From an uncultured Pseudomonadales bacterium (lineage in GTDB: Bacteria; Pseudomonadota; Gammaproteobacteria; Pseudomonadales; Cellvibrionaceae): DNA of 6,589 nucleotides. The position numbers and the translations under genes are program-made. Of the stretch, positions 1-6,589 are shown in pieces. How positions within the stretch are numbered: the stretch's first letter is position 1; each line of letters starts with the position of its first letter. Location: the NCBI GenBank assembly GCA_938048505.1, contig CALIUX010000026.1, forward strand, positions 1 through 6,589. The letters are read 5' to 3'. The notes beneath the pieces are model-generated. The model saw only the letters and a program-made list of their open reading frames with translations, made no database searches and was not told the origin of the DNA.

Positions 1-1065
<1,065 letters not shown>

Positions 1066-1095
1066 TCAAAAACATTCCGGTATTAACAATCATCC

Positions 1096-1131
1096 AAAAA
1101 CAACAAACCGCCTGAATACGGCGGTTTGTTG
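1096..1131 (-). terminator. Rho-independent terminator after zipA
   Basis: A perfect 12-bp stem, CAACAAACCGCC (1101–1112) with GGCGGTTTGTTG (1120–1131), closes a 7-base loop. Read on the minus strand, the hairpin is followed directly by TTTTTGG (1100 downward). This is a GC-rich stem plus U-run in the orientation that would end the smc–zipA transcript. On the plus strand there is no T-run after the stem, so it works in one direction. It lies 87 bases past the zipA stop and its U-run ends 30 bases before the ligA ATG, so it also sits in any ligA leader made from further upstream. Confidence 0.85.
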
Positions 1132-1133
1132 GA

Positions 1134-1168
1134 ATAGTTATAATAGTGAAATAACTATCAGTTAAAAA
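1134..1168 (-). promoter_or_regulatory. Candidate ligA promoter overlapping an AT-rich dyad
   Basis: On the minus strand a TATTAT -10-like hexamer (1145–1140, five of six matches to consensus) sits 17 bases from a poor -35-like TTTTTA (1168–1163). Overlapping it is an 8-bp inverted repeat, ATAGTTAT (1134–1141) and ATAACTAT (1151–1158), with a 9-base loop. Transcription from here would start near 1133, so the ligA mRNA would begin almost exactly at the terminator-like hairpin. The region is AT-rich and such matches arise easily by chance. The main support is positional: only about 30 bases separate the terminator from ligA, too few for a complete promoter downstream of it. Confidence 0.25.
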
Positions 1169-1217
1169 GCAACTAGAGTGGCTACTTAAGGGCAGAAGCT
1201 TATTCTCATTTGCCTTA

Positions 1218-2201
1218 TCACCGCGCCAAACGACGCTTTCGTTCAAACTCTATCACGCGCTGACGGCAATGCTCAAACGTCTGCTGCGTCATAACGCTAC
1301 GATTTTCGTCTTTCAGCTCACCTTGCAGCTCTTCGGCAATGGCTTTAGCCGTTCGGGCCATCAAACCAAATGCCGCCACGCTGTCACCTTTAATGGGTAG
1401 CGTCATAAACATGCTGACACCCGGTGTACCAAACTCATTCATTGCATTCAAATCAAACGTGCCCGGCTTAACAATATTAGCCAAGCTGAAAAAGATTTCG
1501 CCTGAACCATCATCATTTTTATGACGATGGAAAATATCCATTGTTCCAAAGCGCAAGTTTTGCTCAGTGAGGACCGCAAGAAGATCAGCACCATGAAATT
1601 GATAACCACTTTGCGCCATGACATTGATCACAATGACTTCTTCAGGCGCTAAAGTTTCACCTTCTGGCGAGCCACTTCCAGCGCTATTCTCATCGGTCGA
1701 GCGTATTTTAGGCTCAACTTTTTGAGCCACTTTTTTCACGACTTTTGCAGCCAAGCTCGGTTTAGGCTCACTGCGGCTCTCTTGAACATCATCAATATGA
1801 GCAGCAGGCGGTTCAACCGAAACGCCATCAAGCTCATCAATATTGCCTAAAGCCGGTTCAAGGTTAGACTCTTGGGCTGAATCCATCAGTACGGGGGCTG
1901 ACTCTACCGCTGCGTCTAAAGAAGCCTTAGACGAAAAAGCCCCTTTAGCACGAGATAAAACAGGCTCTTTCGAATCATCTTTACTGATGGGTGTTTCATC
2001 GGGGTGGCGATAACCCGCAACGCGCGCGCCGCCAGAAGGGAACTCGCTACCACCAATATCTTCGTCTAAACCACCCGACTCATCAGCGAGGGAGGCCGAT
2101 AAGTGAATGCGTTCACGTCGTGCCGCGCGAACACGTCGTACGCCATCCAAAATAATGCCGATAATCAATAAAATAATAATGACAGTTAGCCATTCACGCA
2201 T
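1218..2201 (-). CDS. zipA: Cell division protein ZipA
   Basis: ZipA is an inner-membrane protein that tethers FtsZ filaments to the membrane and stabilises the Z ring early in division. The 327-residue product has the family layout. A short N-terminal membrane segment (about residues 4–18, WLTVIIILLIIGIIL) with almost no periplasmic leader is followed by a basic DGVRRVRAARRER stretch. A long charged, low-complexity linker rich in E, S, A and P spans about 30–185. The globular FtsZ-binding domain covers about 187–322, beginning EEVIVINVMAQ and including GADLL, LRFGTMDIFHRH and GEIFFSLANIVKPGTFD. The linker contains two similar pieces, QESNLEP (110–116) and QESRSEP (140–146). The ATG at 2201 is preceded by a strong AGGAG at 2214–2210 with an 8-base spacer. 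That Shine-Dalgarno overlaps the smc stop codon, so translation is probably coupled to smc. The gene ends 87 bases before a terminator. ZipA is restricted to gammaproteobacteria, which supports the taxonomic call. Confidence 0.96.
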   Translation of the reverse strand: MREWLTVIIILLIIGIILDGVRRVRAARRERIHLSASLADESGGLDEDIGGSEFPSGGARVAGYRHPDETPISKDDSKEPVLSRAKGAFSSKASLDAAVESAPVLMDSAQESNLEPALGNIDELDGVSVEPPAAHIDDVQESRSEPKPSLAAKVVKKVAQKVEPKIRSTDENSAGSGSPEGETLAPEEVIVINVMAQSGYQFHGADLLAVLTEQNLRFGTMDIFHRHKNDDGSGEIFFSLANIVKPGTFDLNAMNEFGTPGVSMFMTLPIKGDSVAAFGLMARTAKAIAEELQGELKDENRSVMTQQTFEHCRQRVIEFERKRRLAR

Positions 2202-2215
2202 AATCTATTCTCCTA
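2202..2215 (-). promoter_or_regulatory. zipA ribosome binding site overlapping the smc stop codon
   Basis: The minus strand reads TAGGAGA, then 7 bases, then ATG. TAG (2215–2213) is the smc stop codon and AGGAG (2214–2210) is the zipA Shine-Dalgarno, 8 bases from the zipA ATG at 2201. A ribosome finishing smc would occupy the zipA initiation site, an arrangement typical of translational coupling. It fixes the zipA start and ties the two genes into one operon. Confidence 0.85.
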
Positions 2216-5200
2216 AAGAGCCGCCATTTCTGCGGCTTCTTCTACATTTACGGTCACCATGCGCGAACAACCTGGTTCATGCATGGTGACGCCCATCAAC
2301 TGATCAGCCATTTCCATAGCAATCTTGTTGTGGGTGATATAAATAAATTGCACAGATGAAGACATCTGCTCGACCATACGAGCATAGCGTCCCACATTGG
2401 CATCATCCAATGGTGCATCAACCTCATCCAGCATACAAAATGGTGCTGGGTTCAATCGGAAAATTGAAAAAACCAACGCAATGGCCGTTAGGGCTTTTTC
2501 TCCACCCGAAAGTAGGTGAATTGTGCTGTTACGTTTACCTGGTGGCCTTGCCATAATGGCAATGCCTGTATCAAGTAAATCTTCACCCGTCAGCTCTAAG
2601 TAAGCATGACCGCCACCAAAGACTTTAGGGAAGAGCTCTTGTAAACCACTGTTGACCTGATCGAATGTTTCTTTAAAACGCGTACGGGTTTCTTTATCGA
2701 TTTTTCGAATCGCGTTTTCAAGTGTTTCGAGGGCTTCAATTAAGTCATCATTCTGCGAGTCGAGGTATGTCTTACGCTCAGACTCCGTTTTGTACTCATC
2801 AATAGCCGCTAAGTTAATCGGCCCTAAACGGCTAATACGGGCTGCCATTTTTTCGAGTGCTTGCTCTAAATCTTGTTCAGTTTCATCGGGCAACTCTGTG
2901 ATGAGGATATCGACATTATGGTCGTCATTTTCAAGTTGTTCACGCAAACTCTGCGCTTGTACATCATAAGTCTGTGTTTCAAGGCGCTCACGCTCCAACT
3001 CTGCACGAACGCGCTGCACGTCTTGCTCGATAGTCTGGCGCTCTTTTTCTGCATTGCGAAGCCCTTCTTCAATGGACTCCACAGCCTTTTTGGCCACAAG
3101 CAACTGCTCTTCAACTGAAACACGTTTTTGCAGGTGCGCCTCTAACTCTTCTTGATGTAACTCAACCGGTGCAGACCCTTCTGCCAAACTATCAAGCAAG
3201 CCTTGGCGACGCTCCTCTAAGCGTGCAACGTGCTCATTGAGCCGCGTTAAACCGCCCTTTACTGCTTGAAGTTGCGTGCTGACAGCCTGCATTCTCATAG
3301 CAAGCTGATGGGCAAGATCCTTATCTTGCCTAGCTTTTTGGCGGCTGTTTTCGAGGGTGTCTTTCAGCTGATCGCGACGCTCAAGTAATGTTTCTCGCGC
3401 TTGTGTATCGGCCTCCATTCCCTCAATAGCGCTTTGTAATTGCATGCGCGCTTCAGCCAAGCTTTCTGCTTCGAGTGATAATTGCTCTTTCGCTTCGTCA
3501 ATTTCAGCATTTACACGATCTTTACGCGCTAAAACCTGCTCAACCTTAACCGTATGCGCGGTGAGTTGCGTTTTATCACTCGAAAGCGCTTGCTGGCGCT
3601 GGTCAATACGTTTGCGTAATTCATCTTGAGATTGCTCAGCCGCTTTGTACTGCAACTTAGTCTCATCGAGCTTTTCAATACGTATTTGAATTGCCTTGTC
3701 TTGTTCGAGCGTTTGTTGCTGAAGGGCTTCGATCTCTTTTTGACGAGCAATAACACCCGCACTGGTGTCATCCGCTTTCACAACATGCAGCCAGTTTGGT
3801 CCAAGCCATTGACCGTCAACAGTAATTACCGACTGATGAGGCTCTAGCGTAGAACGCAGTGAAAGGGCCTCGGGAAGGTCATTCGCCACTAATACACTGG
3901 CTAATAGGCCATGTAAATTAATACTGCCCGATACTTTATGTGCCAAGCTTTTAGGGTCTATAGCACTAGTGGTATGTGACGTATTGGTAGAATCATCCAC
4001 ACCGAATACAACACATTCCCCTGCAATAAGGCTTGCCTGCGCTTTGGCCAAAGCGTCAATATCCGAGGCACCAACAAATGCTTGTAGACGTGCGCCTAAT
4101 ACAATTTCAACCGCCCTATCCCAACCCGATTCAACCGTAAGCTGCTCGGCCAGACGAGGCAATGAAGAAACGCCCTGTGCTTTTAGCCATTGGGTTAACT
4201 CTTCACCACTACCTAGTGCTGATTGTTGCAAGGTTTCTAAAGACGACAAACGCCCTTTAGCTGTTTGGTAATCACCTTGTAAAGCTGTAAGTTCCGAACG
4301 GATGCCCTGCTCGTCTTCGCGTAAAGACAAGACACTTTCGCCTCGTTCTTCGAGATCCATGCGTAATTGCTCAAGCTCTTCTTCAGCCATTGCAATCGTT
4401 TCACGCAGTTCAAGAATATCGTCTTCGGCATCGCCAACAATAAGCTCTCTACTCTCATCGGTTAGCTTATCAATGCGAGTAAGTAAACGTTGTTGCACCG
4501 TTTCAAGGTGCTGTATACGAGATTGTTGTACTTCAGCTTGTTGCCTTGGGGCTTGGGCTTTTTGATTAAAGGTATCCCAGTCGTGCTGCCAAGATTGCAT
4601 CAGTTCTTCTGATTCTATTAGCGCTTCAGATGAGAGCTCGGCCGTTTCTTCTAAGACAGCCAACTCTGGCTCCATCGTCAGTAGCTCAGTTTCCCAGCCT
4701 TCGGCTTTATCAATGTCTTTTTGATAATGCTCAGTCGATTCCTTGCAGTCTTTTTCTGTTTGCTCAAGATCTAAAGTGAGTAATTGCTTACGCTCTTGAG
4801 AATGCTTAATCGTTTGCTCGATTCGCGCAATATCTGAACCAATGGCATAAAAGCGCTCTTGAACTTGATGGAATTGATCCGTGGCATCGGTCAGTTTTAA
4901 ACGCTCGGCTTCCAATGTCGAATCAATATTGACCTGCTTGGTCACACCCGCTTCGATCTTGAGCTCGAGGTCTGTAATGATGCTTTGCTTATTTGTACCC
5001 TTATCGCGTAAAACCTTATAGCGTAGCGCTTGCAAAAAAGCTTTGAGTTGGCGCTCTTCTTTTTTGAATTCTGTATATTTTTCGGCCGCTTGAGACTGCC
5101 TTTCGAGGCGTGACAACTGGCGATCAAGCTCTTCACGAATATCCGCTAGGCGCTCAAGGTTTTCATGCGTGCGTCGCATACGGTTCTCTGTATCTCGGCG

Positions 5201-5728
5201 GCGCTCCTTATATTTTGAGATGCCAGCAGCTTCTTCAATGAAGACACGCAATTCTTCAGGTTTTGCCTCAATCAGTTTTGAGATCATGCCCTGTTCAATA
5301 ATGGCATAGCTGCGCGGGCCCAAGCCAGTCCCTAAGAAGATATCCGTAATATCACGGCGCCGACATTTTGTACCATTAAGGTAATAAAGGTTTTGTGAGT
5401 CACGCGTAACTTTACGGCGAATAGAAATTTCGTTATAGGCGGCATACTCGCCTTTTAGCGTTTTATCCGTATTATCAAACACCAGCTCAATAGAGGCTTG
5501 GCCTACCGGCTTACGCCCATTAGAGCCATTAAAAATAACATCCGTCATGGACTCGCCACGCAAGTTCTTAGCGGACGATTCCCCCATCACCCAGCGTACT
5601 GCATCAATGATATTGGACTTACCACAACCGTTTGGACCCACAACAGCACATAAATTACTGGGAAAGTAAACCGTAGTCGGATCAACAAATGATTTGAATC
5701 CAGCCAATTTAATGCACTTTAACCGCAT
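2213..5728 (-). CDS. smc: Chromosome segregation/condensation ATPase SMC
   Basis: SMC is the long coiled-coil ATPase that, with ScpA and ScpB, compacts and individualises replicated chromosomes in the cytoplasm. The 1171-residue product is full length for the family. The N-terminal head has Walker A GPNGCGKS at 31–38 and the Q-loop glutamine at 146 (YAIIEQG). Heptad-rich coiled coil runs from about 170 to 505. A hinge domain spans about 510–655, starting near GVSSLPRLAEQL and including WDRAVEIVLGARLQAFVG. A second coiled coil runs from about 660 to 1005. The C-terminal head has signature LLSGGEKAL (1072–1080), Walker B CMLDE with catalytic E1102, D-loop DAPLDDAN (1104–1111) and switch H1133 (ITHN). 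All ATPase residues are intact. The ATG at 5728 gives the canonical start MRLKCIKLAGFKSF, although the Shine-Dalgarno is weak. It is first of the smc–zipA pair and its stop overlaps the zipA ribosome site. No scpA or scpB lies in the window; in relatives they are encoded elsewhere. MukB is excluded by length and sequence. Confidence 0.98.
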   Translation of the reverse strand: MRLKCIKLAGFKSFVDPTTVYFPSNLCAVVGPNGCGKSNIIDAVRWVMGESSAKNLRGESMTDVIFNGSNGRKPVGQASIELVFDNTDKTLKGEYAAYNEISIRRKVTRDSQNLYYLNGTKCRRRDITDIFLGTGLGPRSYAIIEQGMISKLIEAKPEELRVFIEEAAGISKYKERRRDTENRMRRTHENLERLADIREELDRQLSRLERQSQAAEKYTEFKKEERQLKAFLQALRYKVLRDKGTNKQSIITDLELKIEAGVTKQVNIDSTLEAERLKLTDATDQFHQVQERFYAIGSDIARIEQTIKHSQERKQLLTLDLEQTEKDCKESTEHYQKDIDKAEGWETELLTMEPELAVLEETAELSSEALIESEELMQSWQHDWDTFNQKAQAPRQQAEVQQSRIQHLETVQQRLLTRIDKLTDESRELIVGDAEDDILELRETIAMAEEELEQLRMDLEERGESVLSLREDEQGIRSELTALQGDYQTAKGRLSSLETLQQSALGSGEELTQWLKAQGVSSLPRLAEQLTVESGWDRAVEIVLGARLQAFVGASDIDALAKAQASLIAGECVVFGVDDSTNTSHTTSAIDPKSLAHKVSGSINLHGLLASVLVANDLPEALSLRSTLEPHQSVITVDGQWLGPNWLHVVKADDTSAGVIARQKEIEALQQQTLEQDKAIQIRIEKLDETKLQYKAAEQSQDELRKRIDQRQQALSSDKTQLTAHTVKVEQVLARKDRVNAEIDEAKEQLSLEAESLAEARMQLQSAIEGMEADTQARETLLERRDQLKDTLENSRQKARQDKDLAHQLAMRMQAVSTQLQAVKGGLTRLNEHVARLEERRQGLLDSLAEGSAPVELHQEELEAHLQKRVSVEEQLLVAKKAVESIEEGLRNAEKERQTIEQDVQRVRAELERERLETQTYDVQAQSLREQLENDDHNVDILITELPDETEQDLEQALEKMAARISRLGPINLAAIDEYKTESERKTYLDSQNDDLIEALETLENAIRKIDKETRTRFKETFDQVNSGLQELFPKVFGGGHAYLELTGEDLLDTGIAIMARPPGKRNSTIHLLSGGEKALTAIALVFSIFRLNPAPFCMLDEVDAPLDDANVGRYARMVEQMSSSVQFIYITHNKIAMEMADQLMGVTMHEPGCSRMVTVNVEEAAEMAAL

Positions 5729-5817
5729 AGAATACTGCTTAACTCTTGTTGTAGTCTGTTATGGAATGTTTGGGTTATTTTTTTAATTGTTATTCAAATG
5801 TACTTTGATTTAGGTGC

Positions 5818-5848
5818 AATATACAAAAAGTATTTCAAAGCATCACAA
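5818..5848 (-). promoter_or_regulatory. Candidate smc promoter
   Basis: On the minus strand, TTGTGA (5848–5843, four of six matches to a -35) is followed at 17 bases by TGTATA (5825–5820) or at 19 bases by the better -10 match TATATT (5823–5818). Transcription would begin around 5811–5813, giving a leader of about 85 bases before the smc ATG. Other weak pairs exist in the same AT-rich stretch, for example TTGCAC at 5819–5814, so the exact site is uncertain. The dyad at 5849–5875 lies directly upstream, where an activator or repressor could act. Confidence 0.3.
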
Positions 5849-5875
5849 TGCCATAACAAATCAGTCACTATGGCA
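5849..5875. promoter_or_regulatory. Operator-like dyad TGCCATA-13-TATGGCA
   Basis: This is a perfect 7-bp inverted repeat with a 13-base spacer (20-base centre-to-centre distance), immediately upstream of the candidate smc -35 and about 120 bases from the smc start. The two-turn spacing is suitable for a dimeric DNA-binding protein, and the long spacer makes an RNA hairpin role less likely. I do not recognise the half-site as belonging to a named regulator. Confidence 0.3.
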
Positions 5876-5956
5876 AAAATGGAATTCTACACGGTTAAAA
5901 CCTAGAGCGCTCATGAAGAAGCGTAAAAGAAGGGAAATATTGGCACATTTTTACAA

Positions 5957-5995
5957 CTTTAGTTAGAGGGCGACAAAGCCGCCCCCAACCTAAAG
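5957..5995. repeat. Long imperfect inverted repeat (stem-loop)
   Basis: Arms 5957–5972 (CTTTAGTTAGAGGGCG) and 5980–5995 (CGCCCCCAACCTAAAG) pair over 16 positions around a 7-base loop. As minus-strand RNA, 14 positions pair, counting one G–U, and the GGGCG core is uninterrupted. It is the most GC-rich patch in this AT-rich gap. No U-run follows on either strand (minus: TTGTAAAAATG; plus: ACTAAAC), so it is not a standard intrinsic terminator. It may be a weak or processed 3' end for the ccmI transcript, a dispersed palindromic repeat or part of a small RNA. Confidence 0.6.
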
Positions 5996-6073
5996 ACTAA
6001 ACAAGACGAGCATATAAAAAACAGTAGAGTACAATCTAAGCATGAGAAAACAGCTGTAACAGGCACTCGCAAT

Positions 6074-6124
6074 CAAAGAGTCTGTCAAATAGAAGGCTTA
6101 GCACAATCTATTTATGACTCTTTG
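6074..6124. repeat. Two-step stem-loop (nested inverted repeats)
   Basis: The outer arms CAAAGAGTC (6074–6082) and GACTCTTTG (6116–6124) are perfect 9-bp complements. Nested inside, AAATAGA (6087–6093) and TCTATTT (6107–6113) are perfect 7-bp complements. Between them lies an asymmetric internal loop (TGTC opposite AT), and a 13-base terminal loop AGGCTTAGCACAA caps the structure. Sixteen base pairs in a 51-base element, 93–143 bases after the ccmI stop, argue for a folded RNA, but no U-run follows on either strand. Confidence 0.6.
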
Positions 6125-6139
6125 CTTAGCCGTTTAGCA

Positions 6140-6157
6140 CCAACGCTCTTCAGTTGG
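6140..6157. repeat. Small hairpin downstream of ccmI
   Basis: CCAAC (6140–6144) and GTTGG (6153–6157) can form a 5-bp stem with an 8-base loop, 60–77 bases after the ccmI stop. No U-run follows in the minus-strand direction (TGCTAAACGG). It is short enough to be chance, but it is the first hairpin that a ccmI transcript would meet. Confidence 0.3.
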
Positions 6158-6216
6158 CTCACTCCAGTGTTTGTGTGGAATATATGTGCAAGCTTACAGA
6201 AAACCCATATTAAAAC

Positions 6217-6589
6217 CTAAGGCACCTTGTCAGCAATAACCAAGTTATACGGTGTAGTCCCTTTACCTAACGTAACAGGGCCAACACTCGCCTGCCAATC
6301 ACCTGATTGCGGGACAGGGCTGCCCGACTTTGAAACGCGAGCCAATAATTCGAGCTCAAGCGCTGTGCTCATATCCATTCCTGGTGCCATCGCCATAGAG
6401 TTATCAAGCTGCAGTGTGACCGGTAGTTTTGACACCGTAATACGCTGGATTGCCAACGGCATTTTGGCCCCTTGCCATGCACGTGCATAGACAAAGACTG
6501 TATCACCAGGGGCAGCCGCAACACTGTCAGCCAAGCTGACGGATACCGCAAAGCCTGGCACATCAGCATTTTCAGATGCTTCTGTAGCA
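6217..6589 (-). CDS. ccmI: C-type cytochrome biogenesis protein CcmI/CycH, C-terminal 123 residues (5' end beyond window)
   Basis: CcmI is a membrane-anchored TPR protein that holds apocytochrome c in the periplasm for the CcmF–CcmH haem-ligation complex. The frame is open from the right edge to the TAG at 6219–6217. The GTG at 6561 is an internal valine, not the start, because the frame continues upstream as ATEASENAD. The visible part matches the periplasmic C-terminal domain that follows the TPRs in this family. It has VSVSLADSV, then DTVFVYARAWQGAKMPLAI with the conserved ARA..G..MPLA core, then LPVTLQLDNSMAMAPG, then ARVSKSGSPVPQSGDW and a final beta strand ending ADKVP. No TPR repeats are visible because they would lie upstream. 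The rest of a ccm operon is expected off the right edge. No clear terminator follows, and 488 bases separate it from smc. The assignment rests on motif recall of a C-terminal fragment. Confidence 0.85.
   Translation of the reverse strand, partial: ATEASENADVPGFAVSVSLADSVAAAPGDTVFVYARAWQGAKMPLAIQRITVSKLPVTLQLDNSMAMAPGMDMSTALELELLARVSKSGSPVPQSGDWQASVGPVTLGKGTTPYNLVIADKVP

Larger units (their letters stand above)
5729..6216. other. 488-base intergenic region between ccmI and smc
   Basis: No convincing protein gene is present on either strand. The longest methionine-initiated frames I read in full are 17 codons or fewer and lack a good Shine-Dalgarno. The half nearer smc (5729–5850) is AT-rich and should hold the smc promoter. 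The half nearer ccmI holds stem-loops at 5957–5995, 6074–6124 and 6140–6157. None is followed by a clear U-run on either strand, so no standard terminator for the ccmI transcript is visible. The hairpins and the dyad at 5849–5875 could belong to a 3' untranslated region, a small RNA or the smc control region. Confidence 0.7.

Noticed and set aside
3969..4271. Open frame of 100 codons on the plus strand inside smc
   Set aside because: It lies wholly antisense to the well-supported SMC hinge and coiled-coil region. It has no domain signature and looks like a by-product of coiled-coil codon use on the other strand.
5821..5833. ATAC-AAAAA-GTAT mini-dyad near the candidate smc promoter
   Set aside because: Four-base arms in AT-rich DNA are too weak to separate from background.
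5905..5912. Perfect 8-bp palindrome GAGCGCTC
   Set aside because: A single short palindrome of this size is expected by chance, and it has no association with a promoter or gene start.
5871..5961. Two tiny plus-strand reading frames in a row: MAKMEFYTVKT (11 codons) and MKKRKRREILAHFYNFS (17 codons) starting at 5912
   Set aside because: Both are very short, lack a Shine-Dalgarno and have no recognisable homologue. The lysine/arginine-rich start is expected from A-rich sequence. They could be a decayed small gene, but nothing visible supports it.
6217..6561. GTG at 6561 as the start of a small 114-residue protein
   Set aside because: The same frame stays open upstream to the window edge. The sequence is a C-terminal CcmI-type domain, and the GTG lies inside it without a ribosome site.

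Overview
This looks like ordinary chromosomal core DNA from a gammaproteobacterium, with every recognisable gene on the minus strand. The gene order smc–zipA–ligA is the one known from Pseudomonas and relatives. The SMC and ZipA sequences are of the Pseudomonas type: SMC begins MRLKCIKLAGFKSF and ZipA has a DGVRR juxtamembrane motif. The base composition looks moderate (mid-40s % GC by eye), and the intergenic DNA is AT-rich. I infer a marine Pseudomonadales/Cellvibrionales-like bacterium; genus cannot be assigned from this window.

Layout, read in the direction of transcription from the right edge to the left. (1) 6589–6217 is the C-terminal end of a gene best read as ccmI (cytochrome c maturation), cut by the window edge. 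(2) 6216–5729 is a 488-base region with no convincing gene. It holds two sizeable inverted repeats, a small hairpin, an operator-like 7-bp dyad and the probable smc promoter. (3) 5728–2213 is a complete smc gene for the chromosome condensation ATPase. (4) 2201–1218 is a complete zipA gene, 11 bases after smc, whose Shine-Dalgarno overlaps the smc stop codon. (5) 1217–1066 is a 152-base gap with a textbook Rho-independent terminator close to the next start codon. (6) 1065–1 is the N-terminal half of ligA, cut by the left window edge.

The genes join three housekeeping jobs: chromosome organisation (SMC), cell-division ring anchoring (ZipA) and DNA nick sealing in replication and repair (LigA). 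smc and zipA are almost certainly co-transcribed and probably translationally coupled. The terminator between zipA and ligA ends only about 30 bases before the ligA start. ligA must therefore be transcribed by read-through or from a promoter upstream of or overlapping the hairpin. This is the most testable regulatory oddity here. I found no mobile element, CRISPR array, tRNA/rRNA, defence system or clearly novel system. The remaining points of interest are structured non-coding sequences between ccmI and smc.
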